From the NCBI RefSeq assembly GCF_000970305.1, contig NZ_CP009517.1:1798001-1862000 (forward strand): DNA of 64,000 nt, given 5' to 3'. The position numbers and the translations under genes were made by a program. This DNA comes from Methanosarcina barkeri 3 (GTDB lineage Archaea; Halobacteriota; Methanosarcinia; Methanosarcinales; Methanosarcinaceae). The notes under the pieces are model-generated. The model was not told the origin of the DNA. It did no database searches and saw only the letters and a program-made list of their open reading frames with translations. Position 1 is the first letter of the stretch. Each line of letters starts with the position of its first letter. Below, piece after piece: positions 45,507 to 54,949 of this stretch.

Positions 45507-45746
45507 TCACATCAAGCGTTTTTTCATTTCTTCAAACTCTTCTTCAGTAATTTCGCCTCTTGCATATCTTTCCTTTGCAATATCCAGCGCAGATTTCTCT
45601 TCACTTCTTCTAGTTTTATTTTGCTCAACAAACCATCTAATTAGTAAATAAGCTAGCACAATTATGATAATCCAGAAAATAAGTCCGAAAAACATACCCC
45701 CATACCCCATCATGCCGTAACCGTAATGATTTATAAATCCATCCAT
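45507..45746 (-). CDS. SHOCT-domain small membrane protein
   Basis: 79 residues from ATG 45746, preceded by AGGGGGTGGTGAC, preferred over a start 20 codons upstream. A Gly/Met/Tyr-rich start (HYGYGMMGYGGM), a membrane helix (about 18-40) and a C-terminal SHOCT helix pair (DIAKERYARGEITEEEFEEM). SHOCT motifs are short oligomerisation or membrane-control modules. Role unknown. Confidence 0.85.
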   Translation of the reverse strand: MDGFINHYGYGMMGYGGMFFGLIFWIIIIVLAYLLIRWFVEQNKTRRSEEKSALDIAKERYARGEITEEEFEEMKKRLM

Positions 45747-46011
45747 TGTCACCACCCCCTTAATCGAAATTATGTTTTGAATAAGGTTTTCATTTGAGTT
45801 ATTCAAGGTTATGTGATTACTGAAAATTCTATATCTCTCACTTCCTTTCTTGAGTCTCTTTCGTCCTTTAGTGGTTTAAACTTTCTGAGTATTTACAATT
45901 GCAAAAGATCTAGAAGCCTCTAATCCAGACACTATAATCTGGAAAAACGTAAATCAAAAAATTTAACTTTTAAGATACCTAGAATTGTAATACCAGGCTA
46001 CCGACAGAAAT

Positions 46012-46707
46012 TCAGCTTGTTGTATTCATCCCGCCCAGATAAGGTCCGTGCCATGTATGCACCCAGATCTGGCCATTATAGGCATTTACGCTCAACATTC
46101 CTTCAATATCTTGTCTTCCAAAATCAAAAGTGTAATAACCGGGCATTTCATTAGATTCCATGACCTGCGCTCCCGGCAGGTAGCCTGTCAAGAAATCTCC
46201 TGCCAGCTTTTTAGCCTCATTCATATCATATTGAGGACCTCCGGTCGTTGTTCTGCCAGCTCCAAAGCGCGTGTTCCACATCATGTTTGGTCCTGGTTCA
46301 GGATAGGCTGATCCTGAATAGCGGTCCACTAGAACTTCAGCTATATTCTGACTGCTGTTTGTGTCTTTTAGAACAGCATAATAGTTGCCGCTGAATACCA
46401 TGAAGTCCTCGACCTGAATATTCGAGCCATATTGACTGGCAAAGCTCTCTATATTTTTCAAAGCCTCGTCCTGGGTTACAGGTTTTGACTCCGGATAATA
46501 TATTGCCATCATATTGCCCATCATTCCCGGTCCGTAGCTATAGTTATAGCTTGGATTGTTCATCATTCCCGGCCCTATATGCCCGGGCTGATAACCGCCT
46601 TGATTATAGGTTGAACTATACATCATCGGCCTGAAGGCTAAAAAAGCAAGAAGTAATATTATTACCAGTACTAACAGGCCAATTATGATATTTTTGCTGT
46701 CTGCCAT
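46012..46707 (-). CDS. Met/Tyr-rich membrane-anchored protein with PepSY-like repeats
   Basis: 231 residues; GGGGTAATC precedes ATG 46707. One N-terminal anchor (about 7-27), then a Gly/Met/Tyr/Pro-rich stretch (about 30-68: PGHIGPGMMNN, SYGPGMMGNMM) and two PepSY-like halves, each with an EAxK helix, a YY strand and a VDRYSG/VNAYNG turn (about 77-135 and 155-220). Met-rich outside segments often bind Cu(I). That fits the copper genes around, but is inference. Confidence 0.7.
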   Translation of the reverse strand: MADSKNIIIGLLVLVIILLLAFLAFRPMMYSSTYNQGGYQPGHIGPGMMNNPSYNYSYGPGMMGNMMAIYYPESKPVTQDEALKNIESFASQYGSNIQVEDFMVFSGNYYAVLKDTNSSQNIAEVLVDRYSGSAYPEPGPNMMWNTRFGAGRTTTGGPQYDMNEAKKLAGDFLTGYLPGAQVMESNEMPGYYTFDFGRQDIEGMLSVNAYNGQIWVHTWHGPYLGGMNTTS

Positions 46708-46827
46708 GATTACCCCAAATTATACAATATAAAATCCCCAAAATTTGTCTATAAAGATCAGTAGTACGACACTGGAGGAATTTGGTTTAACGTTGACTTT
46801 CCTCTCTAAGATTTAGACGATTTAATT

Positions 46828-47106
46828 TTAGCCCTCAAAAATTCCTGAACCTTTAAATACGGCTTTTGCTTCCTCAATACTGAGATCCTCGGGGGGTACG
46901 ATAATATCGGACTGAAGAATTTCTTTCGCCTCAATAGCCTCTCCTTTTTCCTTTATTTCTGAAATCAACTTAGAGAGTTCCTTCCTAAACTCGTCAGCTT
47001 TTCCTTCCTCAACCAGGTCCAGGATCCGGTTATCAATCTGGTTCAAGTCGTCACAGAGAGTTTCAGGCGCCCTATATTGGCCTTCACCCATAATCCTGAT
47101 TATCAA
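46828..47106 (-). CDS. PspA-associated protein PspAA
   Basis: 92 residues. Starts at TTG 47106 with GAGGTCTGAAGA just upstream. Family features: IIRIMGEGQY, LNQIDNRILDLVEEGKADEF and a closing SDIIVPPEDLSIEEAKAVF. PspAA is a small partner gene that follows pspA in archaea and some bacteria; molecular role uncertain. Three bases separate it from pspA. Confidence 0.9.
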   Translation of the reverse strand: MIIRIMGEGQYRAPETLCDDLNQIDNRILDLVEEGKADEFRKELSKLISEIKEKGEAIEAKEILQSDIIVPPEDLSIEEAKAVFKGSGIFEG

Positions 47107-47109
47107 TCT

Positions 47110-47862
47110 TCAGACCTCCTTTCTTTCGTCCGTACCTTCTTCTCCGGTTTTCACTTTTTCAGGATCTTTTCCGACTTCGGCCTTAAGCCTGGCGAGTTCG
47201 GATTCTACATTGCTCTGGGAACTTATCTTTGAGAGTTCCCGATCAATTTCGTCCCTGCCGCTTGTAAGGTCTTCAAGTGTACCTGCTTCCATAAGTTCAT
47301 CAATTGCCTCAGCCCGAGCTTTCATTTCTTCGGTTTTGTTTTCAGCTCTCTCAAGTGCAAGCCCTACATCTGCCATCTCTTCGCTGATACCAGTAACAGA
47401 TTCGTTTATTTTCACATGGGCTTCAGCAGCTGAGTACTGGGCTTTTATGGACTCTTTTCTTGTCTTGAAAATTTCCACTTTGGTTGAAAGGCGCTTTTCC
47501 GACTCTACCAGCTTTTCTTGCTGCTGATCAAGTTCTGCAATTTCCAGATCAATTCCTTCGACCTGTTGCGCAAGGGCAGCTTTTCTCTCAAGAGCCAGCC
47601 TTGCAAGATCATCACTGTCAGCGACAACTGCGTCTCTTGCCTGCTTTTCAAGCTTATCAGTGTTTTGAACCAGTTTTACACGCTGGAGCTGGAGGCGCTT
47701 TTTTGAACTTGCAACCTCTGCAACTCCTTTTTTGACATTTTGAAGAAGTTCGAGCTGCCTTTCATAGGAATAGTCAAGGGTCTCTCTTGGATCTTCCATT
47801 CTGTTAAGCAACTTGTTCATCTTAGATTTGAACACCGTTTCAATTCTTGAAAATAATCCCAT
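47110..47862 (-). CDS. pspA: PspA/IM30 (ESCRT-III-like) membrane-protection protein
   Basis: 250 residues, all-helical. N-terminal amphipathic helix MGLFSRIETVFKSKMNKLLN, then DPRETLDYSYERQLELLQNV (about 24-43), typical of PspA. Long coiled-coil hairpin (about 30-140), further helices to about 220, and an acidic tail. PspA forms polymers that stabilise stressed membranes. Operon with pspAA just downstream. Confidence 0.93.
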   Translation of the reverse strand: MGLFSRIETVFKSKMNKLLNRMEDPRETLDYSYERQLELLQNVKKGVAEVASSKKRLQLQRVKLVQNTDKLEKQARDAVVADSDDLARLALERKAALAQQVEGIDLEIAELDQQQEKLVESEKRLSTKVEIFKTRKESIKAQYSAAEAHVKINESVTGISEEMADVGLALERAENKTEEMKARAEAIDELMEAGTLEDLTSGRDEIDRELSKISSQSNVESELARLKAEVGKDPEKVKTGEEGTDERKEV

Positions 47863-48377
47863 GTATCTCCCCCATTGCTTTTTTAAATCGTCAAGAATCT
47901 GGTCTTAAAGATTCACACTTTCATAAAATAAATATTGAAATTTGTCTACCTACAGATAAATTCAATGACTTCTATAATACCCCAATAATTAAAGAAGCGT
48001 TGGATATATATCAGTTACCCAATGATTAAACGTAAGGTTATAATTTTTTGTAGATTATCTAAAGTGTGGTATAAATCTCGAAACTTTTGCCATGTAGCAG
48101 GAATATCCTTTGCCAAAAATCCCAATGCCTCTTGCTCCTCCTTTCTTGCCAGTCTCTTGTACCTCAAGGATTGGGAACATGATAAAAGTCAATATTTTTG
48201 GCCATTGGACCAGAGAACCCAGCATAATAAGAGATAGAACTATTTTCTATGATAAGAAACTAGATTGATTATTCAGAATATGAGATTAAGATAAACAATT
48301 TTTAGTTTTAGGCTCAGCTCAGTAGAGACTTGTAGCAGTTAAATCATTTTACTCAAGATCCGATCTGCGTATCAATC
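47863..48377. other. Gap with a possible short ORF remnant
   Basis: On the minus strand, between about 48173 and a TAA at 48015-48017, a frame reads LRYKRLARKEEQEALGFLA, then DIPATWQKFRDLYHTLDNL. No ATG precedes it and a TGA cuts it upstream. It may be the tail of a lost gene. Otherwise AT-rich spacer. Confidence 0.35.
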
Positions 48378-48692
48378 TCAATCCGCTAGAAAGCGAACGG
48401 TTAATTCAACAAGAATTCCCAGCATCATGAGTAGAGTCACGATCAGCAAAGCAGTCGACCACATCCTTACATCATATACCCTCATGAATTTTCTTATGCC
48501 CTCTGAACCCGAAAAAAGCCCTGAAAATAATGCAAATAATACTATCATTATTACGCTTACTGATATCCAGTGGTGACCTGTAAGTGTTATCAGGAATTGT
48601 TTAAAGTCGGCTGAGAGATCATGGGCAATGACAATGCAGCCGGTTAAAAACACGGCGATTGTAGCTGATGCGATAAAAATTACTTTTTTCAC
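48378..48692 (-). CDS. Small membrane protein with three helices
   Basis: 104 residues, starting GTG 48692 and overlapping the stop of the upstream gene by 4 nt (GTGA), so translation is coupled. Membrane segments at about 5-24, 42-62 and 79-99. No family recognised. It is probably the second subunit of the b561-like membrane protein. Confidence 0.75.
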   Translation of the reverse strand: MKKVIFIASATIAVFLTGCIVIAHDLSADFKQFLITLTGHHWISVSVIMIVLFALFSGLFSGSEGIRKFMRVYDVRMWSTALLIVTLLMMLGILVELTVRFLAD

Positions 48693-49591
48693 CTCAAGCC
48701 CTCCGTCCCAATTTGACCAGCATTTGATATAATCGCTCCCATCAGGAACATAAGCAGCACCATGAAAAGCGCCAGAAAAGAAATCATTGTAAGAGCGCGC
48801 CTGAGTTTAGCATCATCAAGAAAGTTATTTTTGTCAAGAATGGACAGAGTAATTGACAGGGCTAGAACAATTATGGGCAGAAAGACGAAAACATGCTCTT
48901 TCATCTCCATTATAATCTCGTGCGCCCAGGGATAAGGACCTTCAAGGATAATGGGTTTTACCTGAGAGCTATAGGATGTTAAATAATTATAGCCTCCTGC
49001 TATCCAGCATCCCGCGGTCACAAAGAATACCGCCAGATAGCTGGCCACCCTCACCCTGGAGAGTGATCTGTCTTTTGGATACAGCAGCTCCAGAATGATC
49101 CAGACAAGAACAAGGGAAGCGAGGCCTCCAGATACTGAATGAAGAAGGACCAGATTTTTTGTTCCGGAAATTACACCATTGTACAGGCCCCAGCTAGCAT
49201 CGATAAATAGAACTGGTGCTAGGGCATAACCCAGTGTTTTGTGCAACTCCCTGTACCTTGCCCGGCTTTTTAAAATCAGGCTTGGAATAACCTGAAGGAC
49301 CACTAGGAGAAGAATAACCAGCCCTAGTTTTCCGTGAACAGACAATAGTATTGATTCTCCGTGCTGCAACCTTATCCATAAACCGTAGATGAACGATCCC
49401 AGGATAAAGGTTCCAAAGTAAATGCCGTACTTTTTATGGAGCTTGAAGGCATTTCCTGAACCTCTCTTAATTCTTCCTCTGAGCGTAGCTCCGGTCGTGA
49501 GGGCATAAACCATCAGTAATAAGCTGATAATAGCTATCAGGGCATGACCTATCCAGTTCTCATACACAAAGGCAACGCCGCCAATAATCAA
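48689..49591 (-). CDS. Cytochrome b561-like membrane protein
   Basis: About 300 residues, nine or so membrane helices. His-bearing helices are WIGHALIAI, KLHKKYGIYF, VHGKLGLVIL, LHKTLGYALAP and LLHSVSGG, the pattern of di-haem b561 domains, so a membrane electron carrier is likely. Start uncertain: TTG 49591 has no ribosome site, while the frame stays open back to TAG 49653-49655; the added residues (EDSNRRTRSDIYTGLALLL) look coding, but hold no ATG. GGGGGG stands before an ATT just after that TAG, so a rare start codon is possible. Coupled to the 48378 gene. Confidence 0.7.
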   Translation of the reverse strand: MIIGGVAFVYENWIGHALIAIISLLLMVYALTTGATLRGRIKRGSGNAFKLHKKYGIYFGTFILGSFIYGLWIRLQHGESILLSVHGKLGLVILLLVVLQVIPSLILKSRARYRELHKTLGYALAPVLFIDASWGLYNGVISGTKNLVLLHSVSGGLASLVLVWIILELLYPKDRSLSRVRVASYLAVFFVTAGCWIAGGYNYLTSYSSQVKPIILEGPYPWAHEIIMEMKEHVFVFLPIIVLALSITLSILDKNNFLDDAKLRRALTMISFLALFMVLLMFLMGAIISNAGQIGTEGLR

Positions 49592-49659
49592 AAGTAAAGC
49601 CAGACCTGTGTATATATCCGATCTCGTTCTTCTGTTTGAGTCCTCAGAAATCTAAAACC

Positions 49660-50195
49660 CCCCAAAAAGCTCAATTCTAAAAACTTTTCAAATATCCCAG
49701 TTAGCTAAACTGAAATCAACTTTTACCCTAATACCAAATCAAATCCATATGAAGACCTGAAAAGTCGGAATACATCACTCATTACTCTATAAAGCTGCTC
49801 GAGGCATAAGGTACCTCTTAAGAGATCTTCAATAGCTGAGTTTTCTTAATAACTGATCTTAATAGCAAGGTTTCTTTTAGGTTACGGACAGTAATACTAG
49901 TCATATATTAATATTAATCCACAAATAATAGTATTCACGTAAATTAATATAATATCGTTCCAAGAAAATTTTTTACAAAGAAAGGTCATAATTTACCTCG
50001 GATTCCGTAGTAAATATCCTTGAGAATACAATAATAAGTAAAACTATTCACACTCAGGCCATAACGCAGTACAATACTGTGTAATATGGTTACGCAACAT
50101 TGTTGCGTAATGTATTATGTAACATGGTCGACCTGATTGGACATGGTTGAATCTGATTGAGTCTAATCTAGTCCGATCGAATATGGTTGGGTAGC
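49660..50195. other. AT-rich divergent promoter gap
   Basis: No gene seen. Near 50090-50170 there are short repeats of TTGCGTAA and ATGGT(C/T)GA with TGATTG, just before the exporter start. Confidence 0.4.
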
Positions 50196-50927
50196 ATGCT
50201 TGTCTATGAAGAAATTATCTATATAGCCCTGCTTACACTGCTGGCAAGCCTGATCGGGACTCTGGCCGGTTTTGGAATATCCACAATCATGGTACCCATT
50301 CTCCTGGTTACTCTTCCTCTGCCTCAGACTTTACTCCTGGTAGGCATAGTTCATTGGTTTAATGATATCTGGAAGATACTCTTATTTAGGAAAGGAATAA
50401 GATGGAAGCTTCTCCTTGCCTTCGGTCTTCCAGGAATCTTTGCCAGTTTCTTGGGATCATCTTTATTCTTGAGAGTTTCGCATGAAATTCTCTCAAGAGC
50501 TTTAGGAGCATTCCTTATAGCCTATGTTCTCTTCATTATATTTAACCAAACATTCAAACTGAGTCAGAAGTTATCGGTAGCAATATCCAGTGGAGCCCTT
50601 ACCGGATTTTTTGCAGGTATCTTCGGCATAGGCGGGGAGATAAATGCAGTAGTTTTGAGCACTTTCAACCTGGAAAAAGCCGTTTATGTTGCAACTGCTG
50701 GCGCTATATCTTTTATGATCGACTCTACAAGGATAGCAATATATATCCAAGGAGGTACAAGACTCGACCCTGTCCTTGTATCAGGCTTTTTGATCTTCAT
50801 ACCAGTATCTTTAATCGGGGCAATAATCGGGAAAAAAGGAGTTGCAAAAATACCCCAGGAAAAGTTCAGGAACTTTGTGTCAATTTTCATATTTTTATTT
50901 GGCTTGAAACTGTTACTGTTCCCATAA
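50196..50927 (+). CDS. TauE/SafE-family sulfite/anion exporter-like permease
   Basis: 243 residues from ATG 50196. About eight membrane helices in two similar halves. Family phrases: LASLIGTLAGFGISTIMVPI (near 15) and GALTGFFAGIFGIGGEINAV (near 135), the paired G-rich turns. Members export sulfite, sulfoacetate or other organosulfur anions; substrate not readable. Single gene. Confidence 0.9.
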   Translation: MLVYEEIIYIALLTLLASLIGTLAGFGISTIMVPILLVTLPLPQTLLLVGIVHWFNDIWKILLFRKGIRWKLLLAFGLPGIFASFLGSSLFLRVSHEILSRALGAFLIAYVLFIIFNQTFKLSQKLSVAISSGALTGFFAGIFGIGGEINAVVLSTFNLEKAVYVATAGAISFMIDSTRIAIYIQGGTRLDPVLVSGFLIFIPVSLIGAIIGKKGVAKIPQEKFRNFVSIFIFLFGLKLLLFP

Positions 50928-50998
50928 TTTGGCAGTACTTCCTGCTCTATAGTTTTTGAAACTCTTGTAATTTCGCATCTTTGTGTTGAGTTAATTAT

Positions 50999-51130
50999 GT
51001 TGGTTTGATTGTGCTGATTTGATTATGTTGATTTGATTGTGCTAATTTGATTATGCTGATTTGATTGTGTTGATTTTTATATTAGGTTAATTTTACTGAA
51101 TTGTGCGACTTGATTATGTTGGCTTGATTG
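50999..51130. repeat. 14-nt degenerate tandem repeat, about 9 copies
   Basis: Copies of TGATTTGATTATGT, TGATTTGATTGTGC and drifted forms. The rest of the gap to 51324 has no gene. Confidence 0.8.
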
Positions 51131-51324
51131 TGTTGAGTTAACTGTATTGAAACGAATGTGTTAAGTCGATATCATAAAACAATGAAGCAAGCAGCTTTCA
51201 TCCTTATAGATGTAGTAAGATGTAGTACGAAAAACACGAAAACAGCTAAAAATACGAGTGGAGGCAAGCCCCCACTAACTTAATCATAGGTTACTTTACA
51301 TTACAGATTCGATACACTTACTTA

Positions 51325-52848
51325 TTAGCATCCGTTTGATGAGTAGTTTTTACACTGCCCGCTAGAAGAATCATTGTCCATTTTACTAGATGAACAATCT
51401 TCACCCTTTTTTGACGACAGATAGTCTATTTTCTCTTTCAACGGACCTGCAGATTCATTGTCGCATGTAGACTCATTATCTATTTCTTTGTCCATTATGT
51501 CCATGTCCATTTTTTCCCCTGTAAGGTATTCATGGGCCTGCATCATCTCTTTCATCATTTCCATCTTGAATTCACCGGTTGCAGCTTCCGGCTTCATAAG
51601 GCACATTTCATGCATTTTTATGGCTTTCTCAAGACATAAACAAACGCAGTCCAGATCGGCCTGGGTTAGGCTGACCTTTTTATCCATCTTGTCTGTATAG
51701 CAGCTTTCGTTAGCTTCTTTCTCTTCCATCATACGTTCCATTTTATCTTTTTTAGCTAACTTGTCTTCCATGATAGAATTCTTCATAGCTTTCATCATGG
51801 TTTTATTGAGTGATTTTTCTCCCATTTTCATGGAGCCCATCATCATGATTATCATCTTTTCCCTGGGTGAAGGCTCACACATTTCCCTGGAAGAAGGCTC
51901 ATACATCTCTCTTGCTGAGTCCTCTTCAAAGTCCATCATCATTTCCAGATTCATACCCTTTCCTTCCATACATTCGCGGGCCCGCATCATCTGGTTCATT
52001 AATCTCATATGGGATTCATTGGTTGCTGTTTCAGGAGCCTTAAGGTACATTGCGTGAAGTTTTATTGCCTTTTCAAGCCAGAGAGCTGTAAAGTCAACAT
52101 TATCCTGGGAGAGACTGGCGTTTTTAACCATTCCCATGTCCATGTCTTCTTCTGCAAGATATCTGTTTGCACGCATCATGTTAGCCATTAATCTCATCTG
52201 AGACTCATTGGTTGCAGTCTTAGGGTCCTTCATGTGCATTTCATGAAGTTTTATAGTTTCATCAAGCCAGAAATCACAACAGTCAAGTCTCATGAGGGCT
52301 GAGATAACGTAAGGATGTTTATACTCTACCGATTTATTGTCTTCTGCTCTGCCCATCATGTCCATATTCATTTTTTCCCCTGCAAGGTATTTTTTGGCCT
52401 CCTTCATCTGGTCCATCATCTCCATATTGGAGTCTTCGGTTGACGTACAGGGGTTCATCATATGCATCTCGTGAATCTTTATTGCTTTCTTAAGCCAGAG
52501 ATGAGCGCAGTCAATGTTAGCCTTGGATAAGCTTTCGTTATAGCAGCTTTTATTGGCTAATTTTTCTTTCATCATGGAGCCTGTCATGGTCTCATTACAT
52601 GATTTTTCTTCCATCATTGACTTCATCTTTTCCTTGGAAGAAGTTTCATACATTTCGCTATTTTCACATTCTTTCGTTCCAGACTGCATCATACTTTTAT
52701 TTTCGGGGCAAGGAACCATCTTATCCTTTTGTTCCATCAGTTTCCCCTGACCCATCGTGCTTCCTGCAATGGGTTGTACGAATGCGGTTACTATTATTCC
52801 TATAAGTACCAGTAATAATACTGGCTTCATGATTCCAGGTTTTGTCAT
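51325..52848 (-). CDS. Exported Met/His-rich protein with four helical repeats
   Basis: 507 residues; GGGGAGAATGAA precedes ATG 52848. Signal peptide (about 8-28). Four imperfect repeats of about 55 residues each contain WLxKAIKxHEMHM, a short NP or AP turn and a Met-rich helix ending YLxGEKMDMDMM: near 118-165, 197-245, 265-312 and 405-452. Between them are Met/Glu/Lys-rich links with Cys. About one residue in eight is Met. A four-helix arrangement rich in Met, His and Cys outside the cell suggests Cu(I) binding or storage, and the copper genes at 35-43 kb agree, but no known Cu-storage family was matched. Confidence 0.75.
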   Translation of the reverse strand: MTKPGIMKPVLLLVLIGIIVTAFVQPIAGSTMGQGKLMEQKDKMVPCPENKSMMQSGTKECENSEMYETSSKEKMKSMMEEKSCNETMTGSMMKEKLANKSCYNESLSKANIDCAHLWLKKAIKIHEMHMMNPCTSTEDSNMEMMDQMKEAKKYLAGEKMNMDMMGRAEDNKSVEYKHPYVISALMRLDCCDFWLDETIKLHEMHMKDPKTATNESQMRLMANMMRANRYLAEEDMDMGMVKNASLSQDNVDFTALWLEKAIKLHAMYLKAPETATNESHMRLMNQMMRARECMEGKGMNLEMMMDFEEDSAREMYEPSSREMCEPSPREKMIIMMMGSMKMGEKSLNKTMMKAMKNSIMEDKLAKKDKMERMMEEKEANESCYTDKMDKKVSLTQADLDCVCLCLEKAIKMHEMCLMKPEAATGEFKMEMMKEMMQAHEYLTGEKMDMDIMDKEIDNESTCDNESAGPLKEKIDYLSSKKGEDCSSSKMDNDSSSGQCKNYSSNGC

Positions 52849-53144
52849 TTCATTCTCCCCACTTATTTCCCAAGTTTATTAAATTTGAAAAATACCTACG
52901 CGTATTTATTTATACAATTAACATAAAAATGTTATTATAATAAGCATGTTTTCAGAGTTAATATTCTGTAATCAAAAATTGAGTTTAAAAAAGGTTTAAG
53001 TGTATGTATTTTCTAAACTTAACAACAAATATACAAATATATTAATATATAAGTATACGAGTATATCATTTTAAGTTGTCTAGTTTTTAGTTTAGAGCTA
53101 ACAGTGTATCTTTGGACTCGAAAATTGGAGAAAAAAAATTATTC
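52849..53144. other. Promoter region of the Met/His-rich gene
   Basis: AT-rich with TATA-like stretches (ATATTAATATATAAGTATA near 53038) and no gene. Confidence 0.4.
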
Positions 53145-53211
53145 TCCAGCAGCTAATTCTTTTCCAGCAGCTAATTCTTTTCCAGCAGTTAATTCTTTTC
53201 CAGCAGTTTTC
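53145..53211. repeat. 18-nt tandem repeat, about 3.5 copies
   Basis: Unit CCAGCAGCTAATTCTTTT with AGTTAATT variants. Confidence 0.92.
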
Positions 53212-53293
53212 GATCGTTAGCTATTAAATTCAGTAATTAACTACTAGGACCCGGGTTTGCTGAAAACTTTTTGCTCTTAAAGACCTTTTACTC

Positions 53294-54949
53294 TTATTTA
53301 CCTCGAACTACAAGAAGAAGCGCTATCAAAACCGAACCTCCAAACCCAGTCAGTCCGACCCAGGAAAAAGTACCTCCGTTTAATAGGATATAAGTTGAAA
53401 CAATAAGCAGGACAGCCAGATAGAGTTCTCTTGAAAAAGTAGTTTTCCTTGTTTCTTTCTGCTTTAAGGAAAGAAACCTATCCCCCATTTCTTCCATTTT
53501 ATCGGCTACTTCTCGAATCGCAGCCCTCAATTCAGCCTTTTCGTCCACTGGCTCGGTAGAAAATTCAAGATGAAGAGCAGCTCCTTTTGGAGTATTAAGC
53601 CTTTTATAAGCGTCCGTCAGCACAGGAATAGCAATGGTTTTAATGTTATATCTCGGATCGAGCTCCAGGCAAACTCCTTCTATAAGCAGGATTGCTCTCT
53701 GCAGGGTTGAAAATTCTCCTGGCAGCTGAATATTGTATTTCAGGCCGAGCTTTGCATAATTGTCACTCTGCCTGCCCTCAAGCCCATAATTCTGGTTTGC
53801 AATCAGACTGTCCATATCTTTCCTTAGCCTGCTGATATCCACATCTCGTGCATCAGCACCTCCGATTTTCAGAAAACCCTGGGTGGCTCCTTCCACATCC
53901 CTGTTATTGATGGCGTAATAAAACTCCAGCATATGTTTTTGGAGCTCCTCGTCAATACTGCCTACAGCTCCGAAGTCAATGAAAGCAATAATATCGTTTT
54001 CTTCAACCAGCATATTGCCCCCGTGAGGGTCAGCATGGTAAAAGCCGTCTATATAAACCTGTTTAAGATAACTTTTAGTGATAGTACGCGTGTATTCCGA
54101 TTTTTTGCTTTGAGACACAGGCATGTTAATTATGTCCTTAATCTGGATGCCCTGAATAAATTCCATAGTAAGGACATTGACTGAACAGTATTCGGGATAG
54201 ATTTTGGGCACAGACACATTTTTCACGTTCTTGAAATTGTCCTCAAAACGTCGTATATTAACAGCTTCGATTCTCAGGTCAACCTCACGGGTAAGCATCT
54301 CCCGGATCTCAAGCAAGAAAGCATTGATATCGAAATTCCTCCCGAGACCGAGCACCTTTCTCATAACCGGCTTAAAATCATCCAGGATAGAAAGGTCAAT
54401 ATTTATAATGTCAATAAGATTCGGACGAAGAATCTTTACGGCAACCGGTTTGCCTTCAAGAACTCCTTTGTAAACCTGAGCAATCGAGCCGCTGGCAATG
54501 GGTTCCGGATCAAAGCTGTCAAAAATCCCAATGAAAGCTTTTGCTCTTCTTTCCCGAGAAGTCTTAAGCTCTTCGTCCGTTTTTTTCCGGTTTCGCTCCT
54601 CCCGCGTTTCATATTCGCAAACACAGGCAAGATCCAGAGATTCAGCCATTTCCTCAAAAGGTATCGGCTTAACCTTATCCTGAAGGTTTGCCATTTCTAT
54701 AACATAAGGCTGTGGAACTAGATCAGGCCGCTTGCTCATGGTCTGTCCCATTTTGATAAAAGTCGGCCCGAGTTCCTCAAAGGCCTCTCTGAGTTTCACG
54801 GCCGTTTGCCTGTTTTCGAGATCAAAAGTACAGGTGCACTCGGAATTTGAAATATAACTGGTGCGCAGATCCCGGTAGAGTTCAGGAATAAGGTTGTATT
54901 TTAAAAGGACCCTCGTAACCTCAAGGTAGCGCTTTGTTTTCCCCAGCAT
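53294..54949 (-). CDS. UbiB/ABC1-family atypical kinase
   Basis: 551 residues. N-terminal KxGQ region [20 protein letters not shown] (about 57-76), nucleotide-binding loop IASGSIAQVY with PVAVKILRP Lys (about 165), catalytic FYHADPHGGNMLV (about 305) and metal-binding AFIDFGAVG (about 322), then two C-terminal membrane helices (about 505-545). UbiB proteins are ATPases of lipid or quinone metabolism; in a methanogen without ubiquinone, a methanophenazine or lipid role is likely (inference). A truncated copy lies at 44870-45229. No ribosome site is seen before ATG 54949. Confidence 0.92.
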   Translation of the reverse strand: MLGKTKRYLEVTRVLLKYNLIPELYRDLRTSYISNSECTCTFDLENRQTAVKLREAFEELGPTFIKMGQTMSKRPDLVPQPYVIEMANLQDKVKPIPFEEMAESLDLACVCEYETREERNRKKTDEELKTSRERRAKAFIGIFDSFDPEPIASGSIAQVYKGVLEGKPVAVKILRPNLIDIINIDLSILDDFKPVMRKVLGLGRNFDINAFLLEIREMLTREVDLRIEAVNIRRFEDNFKNVKNVSVPKIYPEYCSVNVLTMEFIQGIQIKDIINMPVSQSKKSEYTRTITKSYLKQVYIDGFYHADPHGGNMLVEENDIIAFIDFGAVGSIDEELQKHMLEFYYAINNRDVEGATQGFLKIGGADARDVDISRLRKDMDSLIANQNYGLEGRQSDNYAKLGLKYNIQLPGEFSTLQRAILLIEGVCLELDPRYNIKTIAIPVLTDAYKRLNTPKGAALHLEFSTEPVDEKAELRAAIREVADKMEEMGDRFLSLKQKETRKTTFSRELYLAVLLIVSTYILLNGGTFSWVGLTGFGGSVLIALLLVVRGK

